Origin: Acidobacteriota bacterium
Lineage (GTDB): Bacteria; Acidobacteriota; Vicinamibacteria; Vicinamibacterales; UBA2999
Assembly: GCA_021730945.1 (NCBI GenBank)
Contig: JAKFYH010000016.1
Span: 124,001 to 188,000 of the forward strand
DNA: 64,000 nucleotides
Direction: 5' to 3'
The position numbers and the translations under genes are program-made. This document shows, piece by piece, positions 31,509 through 38,848 of this stretch. Below the pieces are notes generated by a model that did no database searches, was not told the origin of the DNA, and saw only the letters and a list, made by a program, of their open reading frames with translations. Each line of letters starts with the position of its first letter. Position 1 is the stretch's first letter.

Positions 31509-33069
31509 AAAACGGAATAGTTTCGCCCGGCAGTGCCGGCGCGCTCTTCGGCGAAACGCGATTCCTGCTGGCCTGCTCGTAGCCGTGCGCGATCGAAAGC
31601 AGCGTCGCATCGCTGAACGGCCGCCCCATGATCTCGAGCGCCAGCGGCAGGCCCTCGGCGTCCCACCCCGCCGGCACCACGATCGCCGGCATGCCGGCCG
31701 TTGACGCCAGGTTGTTATCCCTCAGCCCATCGTCCGATACGCCAACCGCGGGCGCGCCCAGAGACTTCATCGGATAGACGAGCGCGGCCACACCGTAGCG
31801 ATCCATCAGCTCGACCAACTGCCGGCGCATCATCTTCTGGTTCTGCAGCCGCGATTGATACTCGATGTTGGTGTTGAGGTCGCCGGCCTTCATGGTGTCG
31901 TTGAACCGCGCTTCGAGCACGCCGCCCTTGAGCCACTTGCCGCTGTTGAACAGCTCGGCGAACGACTTGACCGGGCTGGCCGGCCCACGGCGCTTCAGGT
32001 AGCTGTCAAACGTCGCGCGCAGCTCGTAGCTGTTGACCCGTAGCGACGGCATCAGCCCCACCAGGTCGGTGCCGGTGGTAAGCCCGTCGATCACGATGGC
32101 GCCGGCGGCGGTCATGACGGCGAGCTGCTTGTCGATGATGGCGTTGCCGGCGGCGGCTTCCGGGTCCTTACGGAACAAATCGCGCAGTACTCCCACGCGG
32201 ATGCCGCGCAGGCTGTTGGCGGGCAGACGCATCAGTCCGGTCACGGTGTGATCGAGGCTTTCGGCAGTGGCCAGGTCATCGGCATCGAAGCCGCGGATCA
32301 CGCTCAGCACGACCGCCGCATCGGCGACCGACTTGGCATGGACGCCGACACGATCCTGCGTAAACGAGATCGGCAGCACGCCGGCGCGGCTCACCAGCCC
32401 GCGCGATGGCACGACGCCGACCAGCGCGCTGTTGGCGGCGGGGCTGCGCACCGAGACACCGGTCTCGGTGCCCAGGCCCACGGTGGCAAACGATGCCGCC
32501 ACGGCCACGCCGGTGCCGCCGCTCGAGCCGCCGGGGTTCTTCGCCAGGTTGTAGGGATTCAGGATCTGTCCGCCCACCGTGCTGAAGCCGCGCACCGACT
32601 GCGCCATTTCATCCATGTTGGTCTTGGCGATGATGATGGCGCCGGCCTGCCGCAGCTTCTCGACTACCGTGGCATCGATGGCCGGGCGGTTGCCGGCGAA
32701 CACCTCGTTGCCGCCGGTCGTGGGCATGTCGGCGGTGTCGATGTTGTCCTTCGCCACGATCGGGATGCCGTGCAGCGGACCGCGCCGTCCCTTGGCCTTG
32801 CGCTCGACATCCATCTCGCGCGCAATCTCAAGCGCGCGCGGGTTGATCGTGATCACGGCGTTCAGCCGCGGCCCCTGCTTGTCGTAGGCGTCAATGCGCT
32901 TGAGGTAGAGCCCGACCAGCCCCTCGTAGGTCAGCTTGCCGGCATCGACCGCCGCCTGAATGTCGGCAATGCTCGCCGTCGTCAGTTCAAACGACCGTCC
33001 TTGCGCGCGCGGAGTGGCGAACGACAGAACGAGGAGGACACAAAGAAACGCGAATCGGCTGGAACGCAT
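31507..33069 (-). CDS. Amidase (amidase-signature family), secreted
   Basis: A 520-residue serine amidase of the Ser-Ser-Lys triad class. The triad lies in PIVAKDNIDTADMP (Lys), NPGGSSGGTG (cis-Ser) and GTETGVSVRSPAANS (nucleophile Ser). A signal peptide (FAFLCVLLVLSFATPRAQG) indicates export, common for amidases in Acidobacteriota. The start is set at ATG 33069; in-frame sequence beyond it is only the period-8 repeat at 33083-33125. The substrate cannot be told from sequence. Confidence 0.93.
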   Translation of the reverse strand: MRSSRFAFLCVLLVLSFATPRAQGRSFELTTASIADIQAAVDAGKLTYEGLVGLYLKRIDAYDKQGPRLNAVITINPRALEIAREMDVERKAKGRRGPLHGIPIVAKDNIDTADMPTTGGNEVFAGNRPAIDATVVEKLRQAGAIIIAKTNMDEMAQSVRGFSTVGGQILNPYNLAKNPGGSSGGTGVAVAASFATVGLGTETGVSVRSPAANSALVGVVPSRGLVSRAGVLPISFTQDRVGVHAKSVADAAVVLSVIRGFDADDLATAESLDHTVTGLMRLPANSLRGIRVGVLRDLFRKDPEAAAGNAIIDKQLAVMTAAGAIVIDGLTTGTDLVGLMPSLRVNSYELRATFDSYLKRRGPASPVKSFAELFNSGKWLKGGVLEARFNDTMKAGDLNTNIEYQSRLQNQKMMRRQLVELMDRYGVAALVYPMKSLGAPAVGVSDDGLRDNNLASTAGMPAIVVPAGWDAEGLPLALEIMGRPFSDATLLSIAHGYEQASRNRVSPKSAPALPGETIPF

Positions 33070-33082
33070 GCGTAAGACTACC

Positions 33083-33125
33083 AGCACTTCAGCACCTGAG
33101 CACCTGAGCACTTCAGCACCAGAGC
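33083..33125. repeat. Period-8 tandem repeat AGCACNNN, locus 1
   Basis: About 5.4 units of an 8-base motif (AGCACTTC, AGCACCTG, AGCACCTG, AGCACTTC, AGCACCAG) lie between the amidase start and a truncated toxin gene. The same unit type recurs at 34968-35015 and 42423-42486. Confidence 0.9.
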
Positions 33126-33317
33126 ATGACGTTGCTCGAGGAACCGCCCGATCTTGAACCGCGATTCCGCGCCTTGTCCCGAAGCCGGCAGGCGTCGCCG
33201 AAAGTCTGGGGCGACGCCTACCTGGCGGCCTTTGCCGAGGCCTCTCAAGTTACGCTCGTCACCTTCGACCGCACCTTCCGCGGCAAGGTCAGATCGGTCA
33301 TCCTGCTCGAAGAATAG
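33126..33317 (+). pseudogene. C-terminal fragment of a VapC-type PIN-domain toxin
   Basis: A 63-residue reading frame starts directly after the period-8 repeat. SPKVWGDAYLAAFAEA and VTLVTFDRTF are the C-terminal acidic-site motifs of VapC ribonucleases (D of W-x-DAYLA, D of TFDR). The N-terminal half with the first catalytic Asp is missing and no VapB antitoxin precedes it, so it cannot form a complete active site. It looks like a remnant truncated at the repeat. Confidence 0.75.
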
Positions 33318-33331
33318 AGGTTGTCGGTGGA

Positions 33332-33355
33332 GGCAACCCCTTCTTGGGGGTTGCC
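33332..33355. terminator. Hairpin between convergent genes
   Basis: A perfect 9 bp stem GGCAACCCC/GGGGTTGCC with the loop TTCTTG lies at the stop codon of the serine hydrolase (leftward) and just past the toxin fragment (rightward). There is no T run. It may serve as a bidirectional stop. Confidence 0.5.
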
Positions 33356-34950
33356 TATCGGCAGGTTGCCGGTGCCGGTCTCGGTTCGGCCAGTCTCACA
33401 TCAAGAAACTGAACCGTCGGCGGCATGGTCGGCGCCAGCGTGATCGCCACGTTCAGGTCGCCGCGCTCGCACTTCATCGTCCACTGACCACGCAGCCAGT
33501 TCTCGACGTTGTCGAACGCGGTCGGTGCGGTGCACGTGCCGACCTTCGCGCGCAGGCCGGCGATCTCCTTCTGCCGCCGATCCTTCGAGCGGTCGAGAAA
33601 CAGGTTGACCGCCGCCAGGTCGTCGGCGGCCTTGTCGTCCCAGTTCATGATCAGACGCGACACCGCATCACGCGAGGCCACCAGCGTAGTCGAGGGCTGC
33701 GGCATACGCGCCTGCAGGCCGCCGGTCTTCGCCATCAAGTCGAATGCCTGCGTCACCACACCGCCCCAGCCGGTGTAGGTGACGTTGCCAAAGGCAATCA
33801 CGCCGACGCCGTAGCTCGGGAGCCAGCGCATCATCGAACCGTAACCGGGCAGGCCGCCGCTGTGCGCCACCACCTGGTCGAACTCGCACGACTGCGAAAT
33901 ACCAAGACCAAAGCCGTAGCCACCGGAGTTCAGGTTGGCGGTGCCGGCCGCGGTGCGGGTGACCGTGGCCGGCCGCACCCGCCAGATCTGCTGCATCTCG
34001 CGCAGCGACGAGCGCCGGATGGGCCCGCCCTCCGCACCGTCGCGAGGCGGGTACGCCGCCAGCAGCGCGCCAACGTACTTCGTCAGATCCGAGATCGACG
34101 TCAGCATGCCACCCATCACGCCGAAGGCGCCATCGGCCAGGGCCGGCTCCAGCTTCCACTGCTCGTCTTCCCAGCGATAACCAAGCGCCATGCGATCGCG
34201 CGCCACCTCCCTGGGTTCGAGCGTCGTGGATGTCATCCCCAGCGGCTTCAGGATCTTCTCGTTCAAGTACTGCCGGTAAGGCTGTCCCGACACGTTGGTA
34301 ACAATGCGGCCGACGATGGCAAAGCCGTAGTTGGAGTATTCGTAGGCGACGCCGGGCGGGTTTGAAAAGGGGATGCCTTGCTGCATCATCCGCGAGAAGG
34401 CGTCCTCGGTGGCGTCGAGTTGCTGGTCGCCCCACGGGTTGTCCTCGGGGAAGCCTGACGCATGCGACAACACGTCGCGGACGCGAAGCCGGGGCGAGTC
34501 GGTGGTGGGGTAGCGCAGGTTCTTCAGCTCCGGCACGTGCTTCTCGACCAGGTCGTCGAGCGACAGCTTGCCCTCGTCTCGCAGGGCCAACAGCGACATG
34601 GCAGCGAAACTCTTCGACATGGAGGCGATGCGGAACACTGAGTCGCGGGTGACCGGCGACTTGGTGGCGAGGTCGCGATAGCCCGCGACGCCGATGTGCG
34701 CCAGCTCGCCGTCAATGACGATGCCCCAGGCGGCGCCAGGGACGTGCGTCCGGGTCATGAACTCGGCGACCACCTTGTCGATCGCCGGAAACGCAGTGGC
34801 CAGCTTGGCGCGGCGGTCAGAATCGGTGAACACCGCCGCCGGGTTGACGACCGTCGTCCCCGCCACCTGAGCCAACGTCCGCGCCGGCGTCTGTGCACCG
34901 ACCGTCACCAGGGCGAGCATCGCGATGGACCAGCGAACTTGTGCAGTCAT
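33355..34950 (-). CDS. Serine hydrolase of the class C beta-lactamase/penicillin-binding fold, secreted
   Basis: A 531-residue exported protein of the beta-lactamase-related/D-aminopeptidase family. The motifs are the nucleophile SMSK (FRIASMSKSFAAM), the YxN motif YSNYGFAIVG and the third motif HSGGLPGYGS. A C-terminal extension of about 130 residues (from roughly 400; WDDKAADDLAAVNLF, GQWTMKCERG) may be a lipocalin-like or binding domain. The start at ATG 34950 gives a signal peptide; in-frame sequence upstream is the period-8 repeat. True antibiotic hydrolysis is unlikely; peptide or ester hydrolysis is typical for the family. Confidence 0.9.
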   Translation of the reverse strand: MTAQVRWSIAMLALVTVGAQTPARTLAQVAGTTVVNPAAVFTDSDRRAKLATAFPAIDKVVAEFMTRTHVPGAAWGIVIDGELAHIGVAGYRDLATKSPVTRDSVFRIASMSKSFAAMSLLALRDEGKLSLDDLVEKHVPELKNLRYPTTDSPRLRVRDVLSHASGFPEDNPWGDQQLDATEDAFSRMMQQGIPFSNPPGVAYEYSNYGFAIVGRIVTNVSGQPYRQYLNEKILKPLGMTSTTLEPREVARDRMALGYRWEDEQWKLEPALADGAFGVMGGMLTSISDLTKYVGALLAAYPPRDGAEGGPIRRSSLREMQQIWRVRPATVTRTAAGTANLNSGGYGFGLGISQSCEFDQVVAHSGGLPGYGSMMRWLPSYGVGVIAFGNVTYTGWGGVVTQAFDLMAKTGGLQARMPQPSTTLVASRDAVSRLIMNWDDKAADDLAAVNLFLDRSKDRRQKEIAGLRAKVGTCTAPTAFDNVENWLRGQWTMKCERGDLNVAITLAPTMPPTVQFLDVRLAEPRPAPATCR

Positions 34951-34967
34951 GCAGTGCACTTTACCCC

Positions 34968-35015
34968 AGCACCCCAGCACCCCAGCACCCCAGCACCTCA
35001 GCACCTAAGCACCTA
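34968..35015. repeat. Period-8 tandem repeat AGCACCCC, locus 2
   Basis: Six units (AGCACCCC three times, AGCACCTC, AGCACCTA twice) lie between the serine hydrolase start and the mug gene. The repeat runs into mug and supplies its last codons and TAG stop (35005-35007). Confidence 0.92.
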
Positions 35016-35547
35016 ACTTTCTGAGCAACCGGAAGGCCGCCAGCATCTCGGCGTAGGTAAAGTTGGCGTTTCTCCCGCTCGGATTCGGCAGCACGAACAC
35101 TTCGGTCTTGCCGATGCGCTCGGCCTGCAGCCCGAGCGTCACCTTGTCCTTGCGCTCCGGGTACATGGCCCGGAACACCGTGACCCCGACCATGGCAATC
35201 ACCGATGGCTTGTAACGCAGGACTTTGCGTCGCAGCCGCAACCGGCCCGTCACATATTCCGCCGGAGATAGCGTGCTGATGCTCGGCGTCGCCCGGGGAA
35301 CGATGTTGGTGATGCCGTAGCCGAACTCGGGCAACCGGTCGTCGTCTTCAAAGCTGAGCGGCTCGGGCACCAGCTTCGACTCGGCCAGCAATCGCCAGAA
35401 GCGATTCGACGCCCCCGCGAAGTGGTGCCCACTCATGGCCGACTTCACGCCGGGATTGATGCCGACAAACAGCACGCCGACGCCGGGCTTGATGCGATCG
35501 CGAAGTGGAGGGTAGGAGTCGAGGGGACGCTTGAGGGGCACGCCCAA
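35005..35547 (-). CDS. mug: G/U mismatch-specific uracil-DNA glycosylase
   Basis: A 180-residue glycosylase of the Mug/TDG family that removes uracil or thymine from G mismatches and etheno-cytosine. The two family motifs are FVGINPGVKSAMSGHHFAG (with the catalytic GINPG) and VLPNPSGRNANFTYAEM. ANRFW-type contacts follow as ASNRFWRLLAES. The C-terminal residues and stop come from a period-8 repeat, so the original end has probably been replaced, though the folded domain seems complete. Confidence 0.9.
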   Translation of the reverse strand: MGVPLKRPLDSYPPLRDRIKPGVGVLFVGINPGVKSAMSGHHFAGASNRFWRLLAESKLVPEPLSFEDDDRLPEFGYGITNIVPRATPSISTLSPAEYVTGRLRLRRKVLRYKPSVIAMVGVTVFRAMYPERKDKVTLGLQAERIGKTEVFVLPNPSGRNANFTYAEMLAAFRLLRKLGA

Positions 35548-35622
35548 TTGTCCCTGATTCCATCGCGTGCCGGCGCCCGTCTCCGGCTTGACCGGAAGCG
35601 GGGCTGGTGGTCAGATGCACGG

Positions 35623-36768
35623 ATGCCCAGCCGCCTTCACGTGGTCCTGGTCGCTCCACTGCTTGTCACGTTGGTAGCGATTGCCGCCGGCCCGCCGCCC
35701 GACGATTGGGACCGTGCCGCGGCCGCCAGTTATCTCGATGCGCGGATGGAGCGGTGGTGGACCGATGCCAAGACCCTGAAGGGCGGCGGCGGCGAGACCA
35801 AGTGCCTGTCCTGTCACACTGCCGTTCCTTATGCCCTGGCTCGTCCGGCGCTACGCCAGGCCATGGGTGTCGGCACACCAACGGTTCACGAAACCAGGAT
35901 TCTCGATACGGTCAGGCAGCGGGTGGCCAGCGTGGGGGACGAGCAGCCTTACTACGACCACACCGATGAGAAGAAGATCGAGTCGCGTGGTGTTGAAGCG
36001 GTCTTGAACGCGTTCATTCTGACGAGCGACGAGCGCCAACGCGGCGAGAAGCGGCCCGGTTCGCTGACGCGGACCGCCGTCTCGCGGCTGTGGGAAGTGC
36101 AACGGCCCGATGGGGCGTGGGATTGGCTGGACTTCGGCCTCGAGCCGTACGAGACCGCGGATGCCGTGTTTCACGGCGCGACGGTGGCCGCCATGGCCGC
36201 CGGCTCCGAGACCGGACGCGCCGCCAGCGCCGGGCCGGCCGGCGAAGCCGGCGTGGAGAAATTGCGACGCTACCTGAAGGCCAACCTGGCCACCCAGCGC
36301 CTGTTTAACCAGACATGGGCGCTGCTGGCCGCGGCACGACTGGCCGGAGTGATGACCCCGGCCGAACGCGACGCCATCGTCCTCGACCTTGAATCGCGAC
36401 AGCGGCCAGACGGCGGTTGGTCGCTGAACGACCTGGGCCCGTGGCGGTGGAGCAAGACGGACGGCCCGTTCGCGTCTCCTGGCCCGGTCGACCCGGAGCG
36501 GGTTGCCGGTCCGGATGCTTACGCGACCGGTCTGGTTGTGTATGCCCTGAAGCAGTCGGGGCTTGGCCGCCGGACGTCGGTCGAAAAGGGCCTCACGTGG
36601 CTGCGGGAGCATCAGATCGCGCTGGCGGCGGGCGATCCGGCGTCGGCACCCTGGCGCGCGCATTCGCTCAACTTCGAACGCGAGCACGGCGGCGCGAAGG
36701 GTGAGCCGTGGCGCCGCATGTTCATGTCGGACCTGGCGACCGCATTCGCGGTGCTGGCCCTCCTGTAA
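35623..36768 (+). CDS. Terpene-cyclase-like alpha/alpha-barrel protein with a CxxCH motif
   Basis: A 381-residue protein with a hydrophobic N-terminal signal (LHVVLVAPLLVTLVAIAAG). Its helical repeats carry squalene/hopene-cyclase-like QW-type turns (VQRPDGAWDWLD, SRQRPDGGWSLNDLG) and KGLTWLREHQ. The usual catalytic DxDD motif is not visible. Near the N-terminus is KCLSCHTAVPYAL, a CxxCH that could attach heme c. It looks like a periplasmic prenyltransferase/cyclase-fold protein, possibly with bound heme, rather than an active hopanoid cyclase. I chose ATG 35623 to place the signal peptide. Confidence 0.7.
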   Translation: MPSRLHVVLVAPLLVTLVAIAAGPPPDDWDRAAAASYLDARMERWWTDAKTLKGGGGETKCLSCHTAVPYALARPALRQAMGVGTPTVHETRILDTVRQRVASVGDEQPYYDHTDEKKIESRGVEAVLNAFILTSDERQRGEKRPGSLTRTAVSRLWEVQRPDGAWDWLDFGLEPYETADAVFHGATVAAMAAGSETGRAASAGPAGEAGVEKLRRYLKANLATQRLFNQTWALLAAARLAGVMTPAERDAIVLDLESRQRPDGGWSLNDLGPWRWSKTDGPFASPGPVDPERVAGPDAYATGLVVYALKQSGLGRRTSVEKGLTWLREHQIALAAGDPASAPWRAHSLNFEREHGGAKGEPWRRMFMSDLATAFAVLALL

Positions 36769-36785
36769 ACGGCTGACGAATCGCC

Positions 36786-37820
36786 TTAGCCCTCTACGAA
36801 CGCCGTGAGGCAGTCGGCCAGCACGTCGACCGCGTAACCGCCCTCCTGCACCACCAGCGTTGGCAGACCCAGCGCTCTCACTCGCGCGCCTATGTCACCA
36901 AAGTCGACGGCTTCGAGTTTCAACACGCCAATCGGGTCGCGGGCGTGGGCGTCGAAGCCCAGCGCCACCACCAGCGCATCCGCGCCGAACTGCTGGATGC
37001 AGTGGGCGGCCGTGTCGAGCGCGGCGGCCATCACCTCGCCGGTCGAACCGTGAGCCAGCGGCAGGTTGAGGTTGAAGCCCTCACCGGCGCCGTAGCCGGT
37101 CTCACCGGTGTAGCCGGTGAAGAACGGGTAGTAGTTCAGGGGATCGGCGTGGATCGAGATGGTCAGCACATCGCGACGCGCATAGAAGATCTGTTGCGTG
37201 CCGTCGCCGTGATGCGCGTCGACATCAAGGATGGCCACGCGGTTGAACGACCCGCGCAGCCGCTGGGCCGCCACCGCCGTGTTGTTGACGAAGCAGAATC
37301 CCGACGCGCGATCGGAACGCGCGTGGTGTCCGGACGGACGGCACAGGGCATACGCCAGGCCTGCGCCGCCGGCCACGGCGTCGGCCGCGGCCACCGCGGT
37401 GTTGCTCGATTCACGAATCGATTCCCACGAGCGCGGGCCAAGTGAAGCCGACAGGTCGCCGAGATACCAGCCCGTGCGCGCTACCACGCTCTCGGCCGGG
37501 CAGTCAGGACGCGCCAGCTCCTCGGGGCGCCCGCTCCAGTAGGGGAACGTGTTGGGCCACACCTCGGGTCCGTGATCGGGCAGCGTCTGCCAGCGATCCC
37601 AGGCGGTGGCGAGAAAATCGAGGTAGCCCGTGGTGTGCACCGCCAGCCGCGCGTCGGGGAGGTCGCCCGCCGGCGCGTCGGGTGTGATGCCCAGGCGCTC
37701 TAAGCCGCCGAGCAGCGCCTCGATGCGGGCCGGCGAATCCTTGGCCGGCACCACCCGGCCGTGGCGCATGAAGTGCAGCGGATCGTGGGTCGCCTGAAGC
37801 GGATGATAAAAGGCGCGCAT
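36786..37820 (-). CDS. Histone-deacetylase family / acetylpolyamine amidohydrolase-like
   Basis: A 344-residue zinc amidohydrolase. The diagnostic stretches are RPSGHHARSDRASGFCFVNN (tandem catalytic His) and ILDVDAHHGDGTQQIFY (zinc Asp/His), then HADPLNYYPFFTG, ALGFDAHARDP (second zinc Asp) and VVQEGGYAVDVL. The family removes acetyl groups from polyamines or small amides in bacteria. The start at ATG 37820 gives MRAFYHPLQATHDP, the usual APAH-like start. It is convergent with the cyclase-like gene and divergent from MscS. Confidence 0.92.
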   Translation of the reverse strand: MRAFYHPLQATHDPLHFMRHGRVVPAKDSPARIEALLGGLERLGITPDAPAGDLPDARLAVHTTGYLDFLATAWDRWQTLPDHGPEVWPNTFPYWSGRPEELARPDCPAESVVARTGWYLGDLSASLGPRSWESIRESSNTAVAAADAVAGGAGLAYALCRPSGHHARSDRASGFCFVNNTAVAAQRLRGSFNRVAILDVDAHHGDGTQQIFYARRDVLTISIHADPLNYYPFFTGYTGETGYGAGEGFNLNLPLAHGSTGEVMAAALDTAAHCIQQFGADALVVALGFDAHARDPIGVLKLEAVDFGDIGARVRALGLPTLVVQEGGYAVDVLADCLTAFVEG

Positions 37821-37927
37821 CGCCCCATGATACGAGACTGGCCGCCACCGTCGTGGTGGTTGGCCGTGATACAACTGGGCGGCGCGGCCGGACTAACGTC
37901 CACCCAGATCCTGCTGCGGCCCTGTTC

Positions 37928-38848
37928 ATGAATGAAACCCTGACGCAACTGGTGTCCGATCCCACCATCAGCCGGCTCCTGATCCTGGCCGCCGGAATCG
38001 TGATGATTCGCGTGATCTTCAGCATCGCCAACCGGGCGGTGACGCGCGGCGTTGAGGATCCCGGTGTCCGCTATCGCTCTCGCAAGGCCGCGACCCTGGT
38101 GGCCTACGCGGCCGCTGCGTTCTTCACCGCGGCCGTGTTCGCCAATCGCCTCGGCGGGTTCACCGTCGCGTTTGGCGTGGCCGGCGCCGGTATTGCCTTT
38201 GCCCTTCAGGAAGTGATTGCCAGCGTGGCCGGCTGGCTGGCCGTCTCGTTCGGCGACTTCTACAAACCCGGCGATCGCATTCAGCTGGGCGGCATTCGCG
38301 GCGACGTGATCGACATCGGCGTGCTGCGGACCACCCTGATGGAGTGCGGCCAGTGGGTGAACGGCGACCTCTACAACGGCCGCATCGTCCGCGTCGCCAA
38401 CAGTTTCGTGTTCAAGGAGCCGGTGTTCAACTACTCGGCCGATTTTCCGTTCGTGTGGGACGAGATCATGGTGCCGATCAAGTACGGCAGCAGCTATCGC
38501 GAGGGGCGCGAGATTCTCGAGCGCGTCGGCGAAGAGGTGGTGGGGCAGTACGCGCGCGACGCCGAGGCCGCGTGGCGCGCCATGGTCCGCAAGTTCCTGA
38601 TCGAGGACGCGCCGGTCGCGCCGGTTGTCACCCTGCAGGCCAACCAGAACTGGATCGAGCTGACGCTGCGCTACGTGGTGGACTACAAGCGGCGGCGGGG
38701 AACCAGGGACCGGCTTTTCACAAGGGTGCTGGAAGAGATCGACGCCGCCGAAGGCCGGGTGGGCATTGCCGCGTCGACGCTCAATATCGAGAAGATGCCG
38801 CCGCTTGAGATTCGCGTCGCCGATCACCGTCCTATTGCCCAGACATGA
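37928..38848 (+). CDS. Small-conductance mechanosensitive channel family protein (MscS)
   Basis: A 306-residue inner-membrane protein with three hydrophobic helices in the first 110 residues. The pore helix and beta domain are classic: GVAGAGIAFALQEVIAS, then FGDFYKPGDRIQLGG and GDVIDIGVLRTTLME. It opens on membrane tension to release solutes. The start at ATG 37928 was chosen because the upstream in-frame residues are not hydrophobic and overlap the promoter area. Its 3' end overlaps the convergent ankyrin-propeller gene by 25 bases. Confidence 0.92.
   Translation: MNETLTQLVSDPTISRLLILAAGIVMIRVIFSIANRAVTRGVEDPGVRYRSRKAATLVAYAAAAFFTAAVFANRLGGFTVAFGVAGAGIAFALQEVIASVAGWLAVSFGDFYKPGDRIQLGGIRGDVIDIGVLRTTLMECGQWVNGDLYNGRIVRVANSFVFKEPVFNYSADFPFVWDEIMVPIKYGSSYREGREILERVGEEVVGQYARDAEAAWRAMVRKFLIEDAPVAPVVTLQANQNWIELTLRYVVDYKRRRGTRDRLFTRVLEEIDAAEGRVGIAASTLNIEKMPPLEIRVADHRPIAQT

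Noticed and set aside
33355..34950. Calling the serine hydrolase an antibiotic-resistance beta-lactamase.
   Set aside because: The motifs fit the broad serine-hydrolase family with a C-terminal extension; nothing points to antibiotic hydrolysis.
37700..38827. A 375-codon minus-strand frame opposite MscS.
   Set aside because: The plus strand encodes an intact MscS signature; the antisense translation is low complexity.
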